The position numbers were made by a program, and so were the translations under genes. From Micromonospora sp. WMMD1102 (lineage in GTDB: Bacteria; Actinomycetota; Actinomycetes; Mycobacteriales; Micromonosporaceae), in the NCBI RefSeq assembly GCF_029626265.1, contig NZ_JARUBN010000001.1:2914001-2978000 (forward strand): 64,000 bases of DNA, in the 5' to 3' direction. The notes below the pieces were generated by a model, which worked only from the letters and a program-made list of their open reading frames with translations, was not told the origin of the DNA and did no database searches. Positions within the stretch are counted from its first letter, which is position 1; every line of letters begins with the position of its first letter. Positions 28,379 through 37,861 of this stretch are shown in pieces.

Positions 28379-31027
28379 TTGGCCTCGACCACCCGATCCC
28401 ACGCGGCCCGACCCCAGCCCGCACGCCGGCGCGGGTGGAAGATCGCCTCCCGGATGCGCATCATCGTGGCCGCGCCGCTGGTCGCGGTGGTCGGGTTCGC
28501 CGGACTGGCGCTTGCCGACAGCGCCCGGCAGGCCGAGCAGGCCAGCGACCTCGGCGTACTGGCCGAACTGGGCGCCGAGGCCGGCCGGCTGGCCTACCAG
28601 CTCCAGCGGGAACGGGCGGCCGCCGCCGACCTGTTGACCGCCGCCACCCCCCGCCAGCAGGACGCCTACGCCCGGCAGGCCGCCGACACCGACGAGATCG
28701 TCGCCCGCTACCAGCGGCAACGCGCGCTCGCCCCCGAGCCGGCCGCCGGGCCCGGCAGCGTACTGGCCCGGATCGACAACGCGCTGGCCGACCTGCCGCC
28801 GTTGCGTACCCAGGTGCGGACCGCCGCGCACGCGGCCGTCTCGGCCACCACGTTCAGCTACCGGATCATCATCGCCGACCTGCTCGCCTACCGGGAGTCG
28901 ATCGCCCAGGGCATCGTCTCCGCCGAGGTCGCCGACGGCATCCGGGCCGCCGCCGCGCTGTCGAAGACCGCGGAGTCGCTCGGCCAGCAGCAGGTCGCGG
29001 TGCTCCGGGCGATCGCCGCCGGCCAGCTCACCCCGGCGATGCAACAGGACATCACCGCCGCCCGGACCGGCTTCACCGAATCCAGCCTCGCCTTCCTCGG
29101 CCTCGCCCCCGGGCCGTGGCAGGTCTGGTGGGAGCAGGCCGGGAGCGGCAAGGAGATGCTCGCCCTGCAACGCCTCCAGGACCAGGTCTCCCGGGCCGAG
29201 ATCGGCGCTCCGCTGGAGGTCGACACCAACGCCTGGATCGGAGCCACCCAGGGCTGGGCCGCCCGGCTCTTCGAGGTGCAGCAGCGGGTCGACTCCGCAG
29301 TGCTGGCCGAGGTGGACGCGGCCCGGGTCGAGCAGCGCTGGCGGGCCGTCGCCGAGGGCGCCGCGATGGCGGTCGCGCTGCTGCTGACCGTACTTGTCAC
29401 CTGGGCGGTCGCCCGGCAGATCACCCGGCGGCTGCGGCGGCTGCGGGACGCGGCACACGCCGTCGCGTACAGCGAGCTGCCGGCGATGGTCGCCGAACTG
29501 CGCAGCCTGGACAGCACCGGCATCCATCCCGAGGCGCTGGTCCGAGCCTCCGCCAGCACCCTGGAAGCGTCCACCGGCGACGAGATCGGCGAGGTCGGCG
29601 AGGCGTTCGCCGCCGTGCACCAGGCAGCCGTGCGGACCGCCGCCGAGCAGGCGGTGATGCGGGCCAACACCGCCGACATCTTCGTGCACCTGAGCCGCCG
29701 CGAGCAGCGGCTGGTGGACGCCGTACTGGCCCAGGTGGACAAGGTCGAACAGGACGAGACCGACCCGGAGCGGCTACAGCAGCTCTACACCCTGGACAGC
29801 CTGGCCACCCGGATGGGACGGATCAACGCCAGCCTGCTCGTGCTCGGTGGCGTGGGCGTCGGCCGGGTACGCCACGAGGACGTACCGATGCAGAAGGTCG
29901 TCCAGGCGGCGCTCTCCCAGATCGAGCACTACACCCGGGTGCGGATCGGCATCGTCGACCCGGACGTGGCGGTCGCGGCCGACAAGGTCGACGAGGTGGT
30001 GCACCTGCTCGCCGAGCTGATGGACAACGCGACCAGCTACTCGCCGCCGGAGACCGAGGCGTGGGTGACCGCGCGCAGTCTCGGCGACCGGGTCATCGTG
30101 CAGGTCAGCGACGAGGGTGTGGGGCTCTCGCTGCAACGGCTGGCACAGCTCAACGACCTGCTGGCCCGGCCACCGGCGACCGACGTGGCGGCGGTCCGGG
30201 CGATGGGTCTGGTGGTGGTCGGCCAGCTCGCCGGCCGGCTCGGGGTCGCGGTCGAGCTGCGCCCCGGCCCCAAGCTCGGCACCATCGCCGAGGTGTCGCT
30301 GCCGGCGACGCTGATCCGCCCCGTCCCGCCGGAGACCCAACTGCTGGCCCCCGGCCGCCTCGCCGCGATGCCGGAGGGCCGGGCCCGGGGCAGCGCCACG
30401 CCGGCCGCCGTGTCGACGGCCGCCCAAAACAATCCGGCCCGGCGGCCATCCGGGGAGCGGGTGCTGCCCGCCGCCTCGGTCTTCCGGCCACCGGCGCAGC
30501 GGACCGGCCGGGGCGACGAGCCGACCCAGGAACTGGTCATCTTCGAGCAGGTCAACAACTGGTTCCGCACCGACCGCTCGGGCACCCCGTTCGGCACGCA
30601 CCCGGGCAACGGCACGCACCCGGGCAACGGCACGGAGCCGGGCAACGGCGCGGGCGCCCCGGCGGAAGCCGCTCCGGTACCCGCCGGCCCGCCGGCCGGC
30701 CCGCCCGACGGAACCGGCGGATCCAACGGCGGCCGTGCCCCGACGGTCTGGCAGACCCGGGGCGACGCCGGATGGCGGGCGGCCACCGGGCTGGTCACCC
30801 CGGACATCAACGCCACCACCTCGTCCGGGCTCCCGATCCGTCAACCGCAGCGGCACCTCGTGCCGGGCGGCGTCACCCTGCCACCCGAACAGCAGCCGGT
30901 TTCGGAGCACCGCGACCCGGCCGAGGTGGCGAACGCGATGGCCGCCTACGCCCGGGGGGTGGCCGCCCGCCGTCCCAAGCTGGTGAACGCCTCGGCGACA
31001 AGCGACGCGACAGGGAGTACCACGTGA
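28379..31027 (+). CDS. Conservon-type sensor kinase (CvnA-like, NIT domain) with altered H-box
   Basis: 882 residues from TTG 28379. A membrane segment lies at about 28-48 ([20 protein letters not shown]), an extracytoplasmic NIT-type sensing domain at about 55-320, a second membrane helix near 330-345, a HAMP-like linker, and a HATPase with [17 protein letters not shown] and [13 protein letters not shown]. The family's H-box normally reads LDHLATRMRRN; here it is [11 protein letters not shown], with Ser474 in place of His. The last ~230 residues are Pro/Gly-rich and disordered. It overlaps a Roadblock gene by 4 bp, as in cvn operons, but DUF742 and GTPase genes are absent. Confidence 0.9.
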   Translation: MASTTRSHAARPQPARRRGWKIASRMRIIVAAPLVAVVGFAGLALADSARQAEQASDLGVLAELGAEAGRLAYQLQRERAAAADLLTAATPRQQDAYARQAADTDEIVARYQRQRALAPEPAAGPGSVLARIDNALADLPPLRTQVRTAAHAAVSATTFSYRIIIADLLAYRESIAQGIVSAEVADGIRAAAALSKTAESLGQQQVAVLRAIAAGQLTPAMQQDITAARTGFTESSLAFLGLAPGPWQVWWEQAGSGKEMLALQRLQDQVSRAEIGAPLEVDTNAWIGATQGWAARLFEVQQRVDSAVLAEVDAARVEQRWRAVAEGAAMAVALLLTVLVTWAVARQITRRLRRLRDAAHAVAYSELPAMVAELRSLDSTGIHPEALVRASASTLEASTGDEIGEVGEAFAAVHQAAVRTAAEQAVMRANTADIFVHLSRREQRLVDAVLAQVDKVEQDETDPERLQQLYTLDSLATRMGRINASLLVLGGVGVGRVRHEDVPMQKVVQAALSQIEHYTRVRIGIVDPDVAVAADKVDEVVHLLAELMDNATSYSPPETEAWVTARSLGDRVIVQVSDEGVGLSLQRLAQLNDLLARPPATDVAAVRAMGLVVVGQLAGRLGVAVELRPGPKLGTIAEVSLPATLIRPVPPETQLLAPGRLAAMPEGRARGSATPAAVSTAAQNNPARRPSGERVLPAASVFRPPAQRTGRGDEPTQELVIFEQVNNWFRTDRSGTPFGTHPGNGTHPGNGTEPGNGAGAPAEAAPVPAGPPAGPPDGTGGSNGGRAPTVWQTRGDAGWRAATGLVTPDINATTSSGLPIRQPQRHLVPGGVTLPPEQQPVSEHRDPAEVANAMAAYARGVAARRPKLVNASATSDATGSTT

Positions 31028-31425
31028 ACCAACGAGATCTCGGCTGGATGCTGGACAGTTTCGTCGAGCGGGCCCCGGAGGTCAGCCACGCGATCGCCAT
31101 CTCCAGCGACGGCCTGATGGTGGCGTCGACCCGGAACCTGCCGCCGGATCGGGCCGACCAGCTCGCGGCCACCGGCAGCGGCCTGGTCAGCCTGCTGCGG
31201 GGTGCCGCCGGCTTCTTCGAGGCGGGCGCGGTGATCTCCAACGTCACGCAGCTCGAAGGCGGCTTCATGTTCTCGATGGCGTTCAACGACGGTGCCTCGC
31301 TGCTGGTCCTGGCGGCGCCGAACTGCGACGTCGGCAAGGTCTCCTACGAGATGACGGAACTGGCGAACCGGATTGGAGACGTACTGACGCCAGCGGCCCG
31401 CGCCGCGGTGGCGCACGGACGCTGA
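31024..31425 (+). CDS. Roadblock/LC7-domain protein (CvnB/MglB-like)
   Basis: 133 residues from GTG 31024 (overlap GTGA with the kinase). The whole chain is a Roadblock/LC7 fold: [34 protein letters not shown] and a C-terminal [15 protein letters not shown]. In conservons such proteins act on a small GTPase; here the next genes encode an ABC transporter and no DUF742 or GTPase partner follows. It may act with a GTPase encoded elsewhere or serve only the kinase. Confidence 0.92.
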   Translation: MNQRDLGWMLDSFVERAPEVSHAIAISSDGLMVASTRNLPPDRADQLAATGSGLVSLLRGAAGFFEAGAVISNVTQLEGGFMFSMAFNDGASLLVLAAPNCDVGKVSYEMTELANRIGDVLTPAARAAVAHGR

Positions 31426-31664
31426 CGGCGCCCGACGGCCCCGGCCCGACCGGGCGCCCGCTGCACCACACCGGTGTCGCCACACCGGGTGTCGCCGCAA
31501 CAGCGTTGCCGTACCGGTGTTGCCGCACGGTCCGGCGCCCACCCTCCCAGTGGCCGGGCCCCGCCAGACCGCCGTACCATCCCCGGCCGCCTCCGCTTCC
31601 CCGGCGGCCAGCACCACGACCCGCACCTCCCCACAACCTTCCGCCCCCCTCGACTGGAGAAGTC

Positions 31665-32864
31665 ATGCCTTTCCCCACCGGTACGAGCCGGCGTCGCGTC
31701 CTGACCGGCGCGCTGCTCGCCCTCGGGTTGACCGTGGCCGGCAGCGCCTGCAACAGCGCCGACGACGCCGGCGGCACGCCGGGCACGATAAAGATCGGTC
31801 TGCTCGCCTCACTCTCCGGCACCTACGAGGCCGTCGGCACCGAGATCCGCGACGGCTTCGAGCTGTACCTGCGGATGCACGACGGCAAGCTCGGCGGCCA
31901 CAAGGTCGACCTGGTGGTGGCGGACGAGGGCAACGGGGCGCAGACCGCCGTACCGGCCGCGACGAAGCTGATCAAACAGGACCGGGTGCAGGTGCTCACC
32001 GGCATCGTCGGCGGCGGCTCGGTGGCCGGGGTCGCCCCGGTGCTCGCCGAGGGCAAGATCCCGTTCGTCGGCTCCAACGGCAACCCCGGGCTGAAGGACA
32101 ACTCCCGGTCCTGGTTCACCTCCTATCTGTCGGACGAGACCGGCGCGGCGATCGCCGAGTACGTCCGGGACAACGTCAAGGGAGAGGTCTTCGCGATCGG
32201 CCCGAACTACCAGGGCGGGCACGACCAGCTGCGCGGCTTCACCGAGACGTTCACCGAGGTCGGCGGCAAGCTGGCCAACCCGGACGGCAAGACGCTCTGG
32301 ACGCCGTTCCCGCAGACCACGAACTTCCTGCCGTACTTCGCGAAGATCAAGGAGTCGGGTGCGGCGGCGGTCTACACCTTCTACGCCGGCACCGCCGCGG
32401 TGGACTTCGTCAAGCAGTACGCCCAGTCGGAGATCAAGGACCTGCCGCTCTACGCCGCCGGCTTCCTCACCGAGGGCGGTGTGCTGAACGCACAGGGCGA
32501 GGCGGCCCGGAACATCTACTCCGTGCTCAACTACTCGCCCGACCTCGACAACGCCGAGAACCGCTCGTTCGTGGCGGCCTGGAAGGAGAACCACGACGGT
32601 TCGCCGACCACCTACGCGATGGCCTCCTACGACGCGGCGGCGGTGCTGGACAAGGCGATCGGGGCGGCCGGCGACAACCCCACCCCGGACGCGATCAACG
32701 AGGCGATCGCCGGGCTCGGCCAGATCGACAGCCCGCGCGGCACCTGGCAGTTCTCCAAGACGACGCACTCGCCGGTGCAGAAGTGGTATCTGCGGCAGGT
32801 CCGGCAGGACGGCCGGGCGCTGTCCAACACGGTCGTCGGCGACCTGGCGACCGTGGGCGGATGA
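31665..32864 (+). CDS. Branched-chain amino-acid-type ABC transporter substrate-binding lipoprotein (LivK-like)
   Basis: 399 residues from ATG 31665 (GGAGA upstream). The N-terminus SRRRVLTGALLALGLTVAGSAC is a lipoprotein signal, with lipobox Cys29 and a twin-Arg-like start. The mature protein is a type I periplasmic-binding fold (IKIGLLASLSGTYEAVGTEIRDG, GGGSVAGVAPVLAEGKIPFVGS). Captures amino acids or related small solutes outside the cell and hands them to the permeases encoded next; the ligand cannot be inferred. First gene of a five-gene rightward operon. Confidence 0.92.
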   Translation: MPFPTGTSRRRVLTGALLALGLTVAGSACNSADDAGGTPGTIKIGLLASLSGTYEAVGTEIRDGFELYLRMHDGKLGGHKVDLVVADEGNGAQTAVPAATKLIKQDRVQVLTGIVGGGSVAGVAPVLAEGKIPFVGSNGNPGLKDNSRSWFTSYLSDETGAAIAEYVRDNVKGEVFAIGPNYQGGHDQLRGFTETFTEVGGKLANPDGKTLWTPFPQTTNFLPYFAKIKESGAAAVYTFYAGTAAVDFVKQYAQSEIKDLPLYAAGFLTEGGVLNAQGEAARNIYSVLNYSPDLDNAENRSFVAAWKENHDGSPTTYAMASYDAAAVLDKAIGAAGDNPTPDAINEAIAGLGQIDSPRGTWQFSKTTHSPVQKWYLRQVRQDGRALSNTVVGDLATVGG

Positions 32865-33778
32865 CGGCCCGGGCGGCGCCGGTCCTCGGCCCGGTCGACC
32901 CGTACGTGATCCCGGCTCTGGACGGAGTCGCGTACGGGTTGCTGCTCTTCGTCGCCGCCTCCGGGCTGGTCTTCTGCTTCGGGGTGGCGAACATCCTCAA
33001 CCTGGCGCACGGGCTGCTCTACGCGATCGGCGCGTACCTGGCCGCGGCGCTGACGGACGGTGGCTGGGGCAGCCTGCTGCTCGCCCTGGGCGTCGGGACG
33101 GTGGCGGCGGCCGGCGCCGGTGGTGTGCTGGCCGGACTGCTCGCCCCGGTCGCCCGGCGGGACCACCTGACCCAGGCGCTGCTCACCTTCGGGGTGGCGT
33201 TGGCCGGGGGAGCGCTGCTGGTCACCGCGTTCGGCCCGGACAGCCTGCCGGTGCACATCCCGGCCGCGCTGGACCGTCCGGTGGAGGTGCTCGGCTACCG
33301 CTATGCGGCGTACCGGCTGGTCTTCATCGGGGTGGCGGCGCTGATCGCGGTGCTGCTCTGGCTGACGGTGGCCCGGACCCGGGCCGGGATGCTGGTCCGG
33401 GCGGCGGTCGACGACGCCGACATGGTCGCCTGTCTCGGGGTGAATCCGGCCCGGATCCGGCTCGGCGTGCTCGGCGCGGCCGGCGCGCTGGCCGGGGCCG
33501 CCGGGGTGCTCGGCGCCCCGATCATCGGTCCGGCGCCGACCACCGGCGACACCGTGCTGCTGCTCTCGCTGGTCGTGGTGGTGCTCGGCGGTCTCGGTTC
33601 GGTCCAGGGGACCTTGCTGGCCGCCCTCGCGGTCGGCGAGATCCAGAGTCTCGGCGTCGCGCTGGCGCCGACCGCCGCGCCGTTCCTGCTCTTCGCGGCG
33701 ATGGCCGTGGTGCTCGCCGTCCGGGCGCGCGGGCTGCCCGGCCGGTTCCTCCGGCTCCGCCCCGGGGGTACGACGTGA
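32861..33778 (+). CDS. Branched-chain amino-acid-type ABC transporter permease (LivH-like)
   Basis: 305 residues from ATG 32861, overlapping the binding-protein stop. About eight membrane helices; the family motif appears as LVFCFGVANILNLAHGLLYAIGAY in the first third and ARTRAGMLVRAAVDDADMVACLGVN in the cytoplasmic coupling loop, which contacts the ATPases. It forms the channel with LivM. Confidence 0.93.
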   Translation: MTARAAPVLGPVDPYVIPALDGVAYGLLLFVAASGLVFCFGVANILNLAHGLLYAIGAYLAAALTDGGWGSLLLALGVGTVAAAGAGGVLAGLLAPVARRDHLTQALLTFGVALAGGALLVTAFGPDSLPVHIPAALDRPVEVLGYRYAAYRLVFIGVAALIAVLLWLTVARTRAGMLVRAAVDDADMVACLGVNPARIRLGVLGAAGALAGAAGVLGAPIIGPAPTTGDTVLLLSLVVVVLGGLGSVQGTLLAALAVGEIQSLGVALAPTAAPFLLFAAMAVVLAVRARGLPGRFLRLRPGGTT

Positions 33779-34908
33779 GCCCGGCAACCGCCCGGGGTTG
33801 GCTGACCCGGGGGTACGGCGTGAGCCCGGCCGCCGCCCGGCGCTGGCTGACCCGGGCCGGGGGAGCCGGACTGCTGCTCGTCGCCGTCGCGGTGCCCTGG
33901 TCGGTGGACCCCTACACCACCTCGCTGGCCGCCCGCACCCTGGTGCTGGGGCTGGTCGGGGTGAGCGTGGCGCTGCTGACCGGGTTGGCCGGGCTGCCCA
34001 CGCTCGGCCAGACCGGCCCGTACGCCGCAGGTGCCTACGCGGCTGCCCTGGTGGCCATGCACGTCTCGCCGGTCGGCGTGGTGCAGGTGCTCGCCGGGGC
34101 GGCGACCGGGGCACTCTTCGCGCTGCTCACCGTCCCTCTGGTGGTGTACGCCCGAGGGGTGGTGGTCCTGATGATTACCCTGGCCATCGGTGAACTGACG
34201 GTGACCGCCGCCACTCGGTGGAGCTCGGTCACCGGAGGGACGGACGGGCTCGCCGGAATCCCGGCGATCCGGCCCGTCTGGGGCATGGCTCCGCTGGCCA
34301 GCGACCGGGCACGCTATCTGTACACACTGGTCGTCGTCGGGGTGGTGATCGCGGCCATGGTGATGTTGCTGCGTACTCCGGCCGGGCTGCTGCTGCGGGC
34401 GAGCCGGGACGACGAGGCCCGGATGCGGGCCTCCGGACACCGGGTCACCGGCTACCTGGCGGTGACCTTCGTCGGGGCGGGTGCGGTGGCGGGGGTCGCC
34501 GGATCGCTGCTGATCACCGCACAGCAGTTCGTCTCGCCGGCCGACTTCGGCTTCGACGTCGCCGCGTTGCTGCTGCTCGGCGTGGTGATCGGTGGTGCGA
34601 CGTCGATCGGTGGCGCGATCGTCGGCACCGCGCTGGTGATCGCGGTACGGGACTGGCTCTCCGGCCTGCTGCCCGGGTACGCCCCGCTGCTGCTCGGCGC
34701 CCTGTTCGTGCTCACCGCCTATCTCTTCCCCCGGGGCGTGGCCGGTTTCTCGACCGAACTCGCCGATCTGGTCAGGTCCCGTTCGCGGGGCCGGGCCGGG
34801 CCGGGGGACCGCCCCGGGACGGGAATCCAGGGCCGCCCGTCCCGGGGCGACCCCGTCGCCGCCGCCCGGGTGGGCAGCGGCGGGCCAGCGGGCGAGGAGC
34901 CGCGATGA
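33775..34908 (+). CDS. Branched-chain amino-acid-type ABC transporter permease (LivM-like)
   Basis: 377 residues, GTG 33775 overlapping the previous stop. Multiple helices, with GVSVALLTGLAGLPTLGQTG near the N-terminus and the coupling loop LLRTPAGLLLRASRDDEARMRASGHRV. The first ~25 residues contain a near-duplicate (SPATARGWLTRGYGV, SPAAARRWLTR) produced by a short direct repeat at nt 33778-33856. The C-terminal ~45 residues are a polar tail. Confidence 0.93.
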   Translation: MSPATARGWLTRGYGVSPAAARRWLTRAGGAGLLLVAVAVPWSVDPYTTSLAARTLVLGLVGVSVALLTGLAGLPTLGQTGPYAAGAYAAALVAMHVSPVGVVQVLAGAATGALFALLTVPLVVYARGVVVLMITLAIGELTVTAATRWSSVTGGTDGLAGIPAIRPVWGMAPLASDRARYLYTLVVVGVVIAAMVMLLRTPAGLLLRASRDDEARMRASGHRVTGYLAVTFVGAGAVAGVAGSLLITAQQFVSPADFGFDVAALLLLGVVIGGATSIGGAIVGTALVIAVRDWLSGLLPGYAPLLLGALFVLTAYLFPRGVAGFSTELADLVRSRSRGRAGPGDRPGTGIQGRPSRGDPVAAARVGSGGPAGEEPR

Positions 34909-35645
34909 CGGCACTGCTGACGGCCGAGGCGGTGGTCCGCCGGTACGGCTCGCTGGTCGCGGTGGACCGGGTGGACCTGCGGGTCGCCGACGGGGAGCGG
35001 CACGCCCTGATCGGGCCGAACGGTGCCGGCAAGACGACGCTGCTCGACCTGATCGGCGGGGCGACCCCGGTCGACGGCGGGCGGATAGTCTTCGCCGGCC
35101 GGGACGTCACCCGGCTCGGTCCGGCCCGCAGGGCCCGGATCGGGATCGGCCGGATCCACCAGCGTCCGGCCGTGTGGTCGTCGCTGACCGCCCGGGAGAA
35201 CGTCGAGATCGCCGGCTGGCACCGGGCCGGCGGGTTCCGGGCGATGGGCGGCCGGAGCCGGCGGCGGCTGCGCGAGACCGCCGAGGCGCTGCTCGACCGG
35301 GTCGGGCTCGCCGTCGTCTCGGCAATTCCGGCCGGTCACCTGTCGCACGGACAGCGGCGCCAGTTGGAGATCGCGATGGCCCTGGCCGGCCGTCCCCGCC
35401 TGCTGCTGCTGGACGAGCCGGCCGCCGGACTGTCCCACCTGGAGGTGCACCGGTTGGCTGAGTTGCTGACCGGACTGCCCAGGGAGGTGTCGGTGCTGCT
35501 GGTGGAGCACCGGCTGGATCTGGTGTACGCGCTGGCCGACACGGTCACCGTGCTGCACGACGGCCGGCTGGTCGCCACCGGCGAGCCGGACGAGGTCCGC
35601 ACCGCCCCCGCCGTCCGCCGGGCGTACGCCGAGGCGGTGCGGTGA
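34905..35645 (+). CDS. Branched-chain amino-acid-type ABC transporter ATPase (LivG-like)
   Basis: 246 residues. Walker A GPNGAGKTT, signature LSHGQRRQLEIAMAL (canonical LSxGQ), Walker B LLLLDEPAAGLS, then H-loop LVEHRLD. ATG 34905 is chosen because it begins TALLTAEAVVRRYGSLVAV, with ribosome-binding GAGGAG upstream. Energises the LivH/LivM channel together with the LivF-like ATPase. Slightly shorter than many LivG proteins. Confidence 0.94.
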   Translation: MTALLTAEAVVRRYGSLVAVDRVDLRVADGERHALIGPNGAGKTTLLDLIGGATPVDGGRIVFAGRDVTRLGPARRARIGIGRIHQRPAVWSSLTARENVEIAGWHRAGGFRAMGGRSRRRLRETAEALLDRVGLAVVSAIPAGHLSHGQRRQLEIAMALAGRPRLLLLDEPAAGLSHLEVHRLAELLTGLPREVSVLLVEHRLDLVYALADTVTVLHDGRLVATGEPDEVRTAPAVRRAYAEAVR

Positions 35646-36571
35646 TGCTGCGGATCCAGGGCCTGCACGCCGGCTACGACGGCGGCACCGTGCTGCACGA
35701 CGTCGACCTCGAGGTGTCGGCGGGTACGGTGCAGGCGCTCGTCGGCCGTAACGGTGCCGGCAAGAGCACCCTGGTGCACGCCGTCGCCGGGCTGCTGCGG
35801 CCGTACCGGGGAGTCGTCGCGGTGGACGGCGTGGACCTGGCCGGCCGGCCGGCGCACCGGGTGGCCCGGGCCGGCGTCGGGCTGGTGCCGCAGGGCCGCC
35901 GGGTCTTTCCCCGGCTGACCGTGTCCGAGCACCTGACGCTGGCCTCCTCGCTGCGCCGCCGGGGCGGGTCGCGTTCCGGTCCGAACTGGACGGTCGACGG
36001 GGTGCTGGAACTGCTGCCCCGGCTGGCCGAGCGGTTGGGCCACCGGGGCAACCAGCTCTCCGGCGGGGAGCAGCAGATGCTCGCCATCGGCCGGGCGTTG
36101 CTCACCCAGCCCCGGGTGCTGCTCCTCGACGAACCGGGCGAGGGGCTCGCCCCGGACCTGGCGGCCCGGGTCCGGGAACTCGTGACCCGGCTGGCCAGGG
36201 CCGGGTTGTGCATCCTGCTCGTCGAACAACAGCTCCAGCACGCGGTCGAGGTCGCCGACCGGATCGCGGTGCTGGACTACGGCCGGCTGGTCTTCGCGGA
36301 CTCGACGGCCGCAGTGCGCGCCGACCCCGCCCCGGTGGAGGCGGTACTCAGCGTGGCGGGCGCGGCCACGCCGGGCGGGACCGGACCGGTCCTGCCCGGC
36401 CAGGAGTCGCCGGTCCCGACCGGACCCGACTCCGCCCGCTCCGGGTCAACGGGAGGCCCGGACGCGCTCGTTCCTGGTTCCGACTCCTCGGCGGCTTCCA
36501 GCTCTTCCAGCTCTTCCAGTTCCGCCACGACCACGTCCTCTTCCTCATCCGCTTCCTCATCCGCACCCTGA
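35642..36571 (+). CDS. Branched-chain amino-acid-type ABC transporter ATPase (LivF-like) with Ser-rich tail
   Basis: 309 residues. Walker A GRNGAGKSTL, signature LSGGEQQMLAIGRALL, Walker B VLLLDEPGEGLAPDL and EQQLQHAVEVADRIAVLDYGRL are typical LivF features up to about residue 240. The final ~70 residues are an atypical tail ending in long runs of Ser with Ala/Thr, encoded by agctcttcc/tcatccgc-type repeats. Last gene of the transporter operon. Confidence 0.93.
   Translation: MMLRIQGLHAGYDGGTVLHDVDLEVSAGTVQALVGRNGAGKSTLVHAVAGLLRPYRGVVAVDGVDLAGRPAHRVARAGVGLVPQGRRVFPRLTVSEHLTLASSLRRRGGSRSGPNWTVDGVLELLPRLAERLGHRGNQLSGGEQQMLAIGRALLTQPRVLLLDEPGEGLAPDLAARVRELVTRLARAGLCILLVEQQLQHAVEVADRIAVLDYGRLVFADSTAAVRADPAPVEAVLSVAGAATPGGTGPVLPGQESPVPTGPDSARSGSTGGPDALVPGSDSSAASSSSSSSSSATTTSSSSSASSSAP
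36485..36568 (+). repeat. Ser-codon repeat at the 3' end of livF
   Basis: Runs of tcc/agc/tca codons encode about 25 Ser/Ala/Thr residues, with local 9-bp repetition (agctcttcc three times) and an 11-bp repeat (cttcctcatcc twice). Visibly less GC-rich than the surrounding genes. Confidence 0.8.
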
Positions 36572-36707
36572 GAAACCGTCGGATTCCGACGCCCCGCGCA
36601 CCGCCGACTCCGTGTCCGCACCGGTACCCCCACGTTCCTCCGGTGCCGACGCGCGATGACGGCTGGGCGGGCCGTCGTGACAGATCATCACGAAGGAGGT
36701 ACCGATC

Positions 36708-37523
36708 GTGACTGCCACCCCTGTCAAGAGCAGCTACGCGTTCGACAACCGCTCTCCGGAGGCCGAGGCGCAGATGCGCGCGCTGGAGTCGTTCCTCGAC
36801 CCGATAACGGCGGAGCGGCTCGCCCCGGTGTTGCGGCCCGGCGCGAGGTGCTGGGAGCTGGGTGCCGGCGGTGGTTCGATCGCCCGGCACATGGCCCGGG
36901 TCGTCGGCCCGACCGGCCTGGTTGTCGCCACCGACATCGAACCGTCCCGGCTGGAGCCGGCGGAGAATCTCCTGGTACGCCAGCACGACGTGCGGACCGG
37001 TGCGCCCGAGGGCGGCCCGTTCGACGTCATCCACGCCCGACTCGTCCTGCTGCACCTCCCGGAGCGGCGCCGGGTGCTCACCGAGCTGATCGGTGCGCTC
37101 GCCCCGGGCGGCTGGCTGGTGGTCGAGGAGTTCGACTGCACCGCCGGGTTGCGGGTGCTGGCCGCCCCGACCGACGACGCGGCGAAACTCTTCCAGCAGG
37201 TGATGGAGGCGACCCTGGACATCCTCCAGGACCGGGGCGCCGACCTGGCCTGGGCGCAGGACGTACACACCGAGATGGTGCTGGCCGGACTGACCGACGT
37301 GGACACCATCACCCACTCGCAGAGCTGGCCGGGCGGCTCGACCGGGGCCTCGCTGCACGAGACGAACTCCCGGCAGCTCGAACCCCGGCTGCTCGCCACC
37401 GGACTCTCGCCGACCCAGTTGGAGGGGTTCCGGGAACTCGCCAAGGATCCGGCGTTCGCGTCGCTGTCGTACCAGTTCGTCTCCACCCGGGGCCGGCGGC
37501 CGGGTCCGGGCACCGTGAACTGA
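36708..37523 (+). CDS. SAM-dependent methyltransferase (class I)
   Basis: 271 residues from GTG 36708, preceded by AAGGAGGTACC, one of the strongest ribosome-binding sites in the window. Motif I is CWELGAGGGSIARHMA, post-I VVATDIEPSRL, and motif II/III FDVIHARLVLLHLPERRRVL and LAPGGWLVVEEFD. The C-terminal part contains LHETNSRQLEPRLLATG. Probably a small-molecule O/N-methyltransferase; the substrate is unknown and no pathway partner is adjacent. Confidence 0.9.
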   Translation: MTATPVKSSYAFDNRSPEAEAQMRALESFLDPITAERLAPVLRPGARCWELGAGGGSIARHMARVVGPTGLVVATDIEPSRLEPAENLLVRQHDVRTGAPEGGPFDVIHARLVLLHLPERRRVLTELIGALAPGGWLVVEEFDCTAGLRVLAAPTDDAAKLFQQVMEATLDILQDRGADLAWAQDVHTEMVLAGLTDVDTITHSQSWPGGSTGASLHETNSRQLEPRLLATGLSPTQLEGFRELAKDPAFASLSYQFVSTRGRRPGPGTVN

Positions 37524-37620
37524 CCATCTCCCCGCGCCAGCGGGCGGTGGGGCGGGGGCCGAAGGCGGCCGTTTCCTCCCCAGCGGCGGGCCGCCGCGCC
37601 ACCCGCCGACCCGACTGGCC

Positions 37621-37662
37621 GGTCCGGCGGTCGACCGGAGCGCTACGGTCGACCGCCGGACC
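37621..37662. repeat. Dispersed hairpin repeat, copy 1 (terminator-like)
   Basis: Perfect 17-bp inverted repeat, ggtccggcggtcgaccg at 37621-37637 and its complement at 37646-37662, around loop gagcgcta (37638-37645). A second copy with the same loop lies at 46540-46587, also just after a gene. It could end transcription of the methyltransferase gene. Confidence 0.8.
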
Positions 37663-37687
37663 ACCAACCCGTCAGGCCGGGTTCGGT

Positions 37688-37855
37688 GGTCGCGGTCGCC
37701 TGGCGGGTGGTTGTGGTCGGCTGGCAGGTGGTCCGGTGGCCTGGCCGGCGGTGCGGTCGGCTGGCCAGAGGTCCGGCGGTCCGGTCGCGTGGCCGCCGGT
37801 CCGGTCGGCTGGCCGGCGGTGCGGTTTGGCAGGCGGTCCGGTCGGCTGGCTCGCG
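37688..37855. repeat. Degenerate tandem array between methyltransferase and XRE genes
   Basis: About eight imperfect, roughly 20-bp units built on ggtcggctggc plus ggnggtccg or ggcggtgcg. Units vary by substitutions and small indels, so this is an old array; no coding potential. Confidence 0.7.
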
Positions 37856-37861
37856 GATCCG

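Larger units (their letters stand above)
37524..37861. other. Intergenic region with hairpin repeat and degenerate tandem array
   Basis: No gene. Contains the 17-bp-arm hairpin at 37621-37662 and, from about 37688 to 37855, a degenerate array. Convergent flanking genes mean it needs no promoter. Confidence 0.65.

Noticed and set aside
28366..31425. 1019-codon plus-strand frame overlapping the sensor kinase
   Set aside because: Only its last part (the Roadblock protein from 31024) is real; the rest is an out-of-frame reading of the kinase.
31426..31664. Missing cvnC or cvnD gene in the gap after the Roadblock gene
   Set aside because: No DUF742- or GTPase-like reading frame or P-loop is present; 239 bp is also too short for either.
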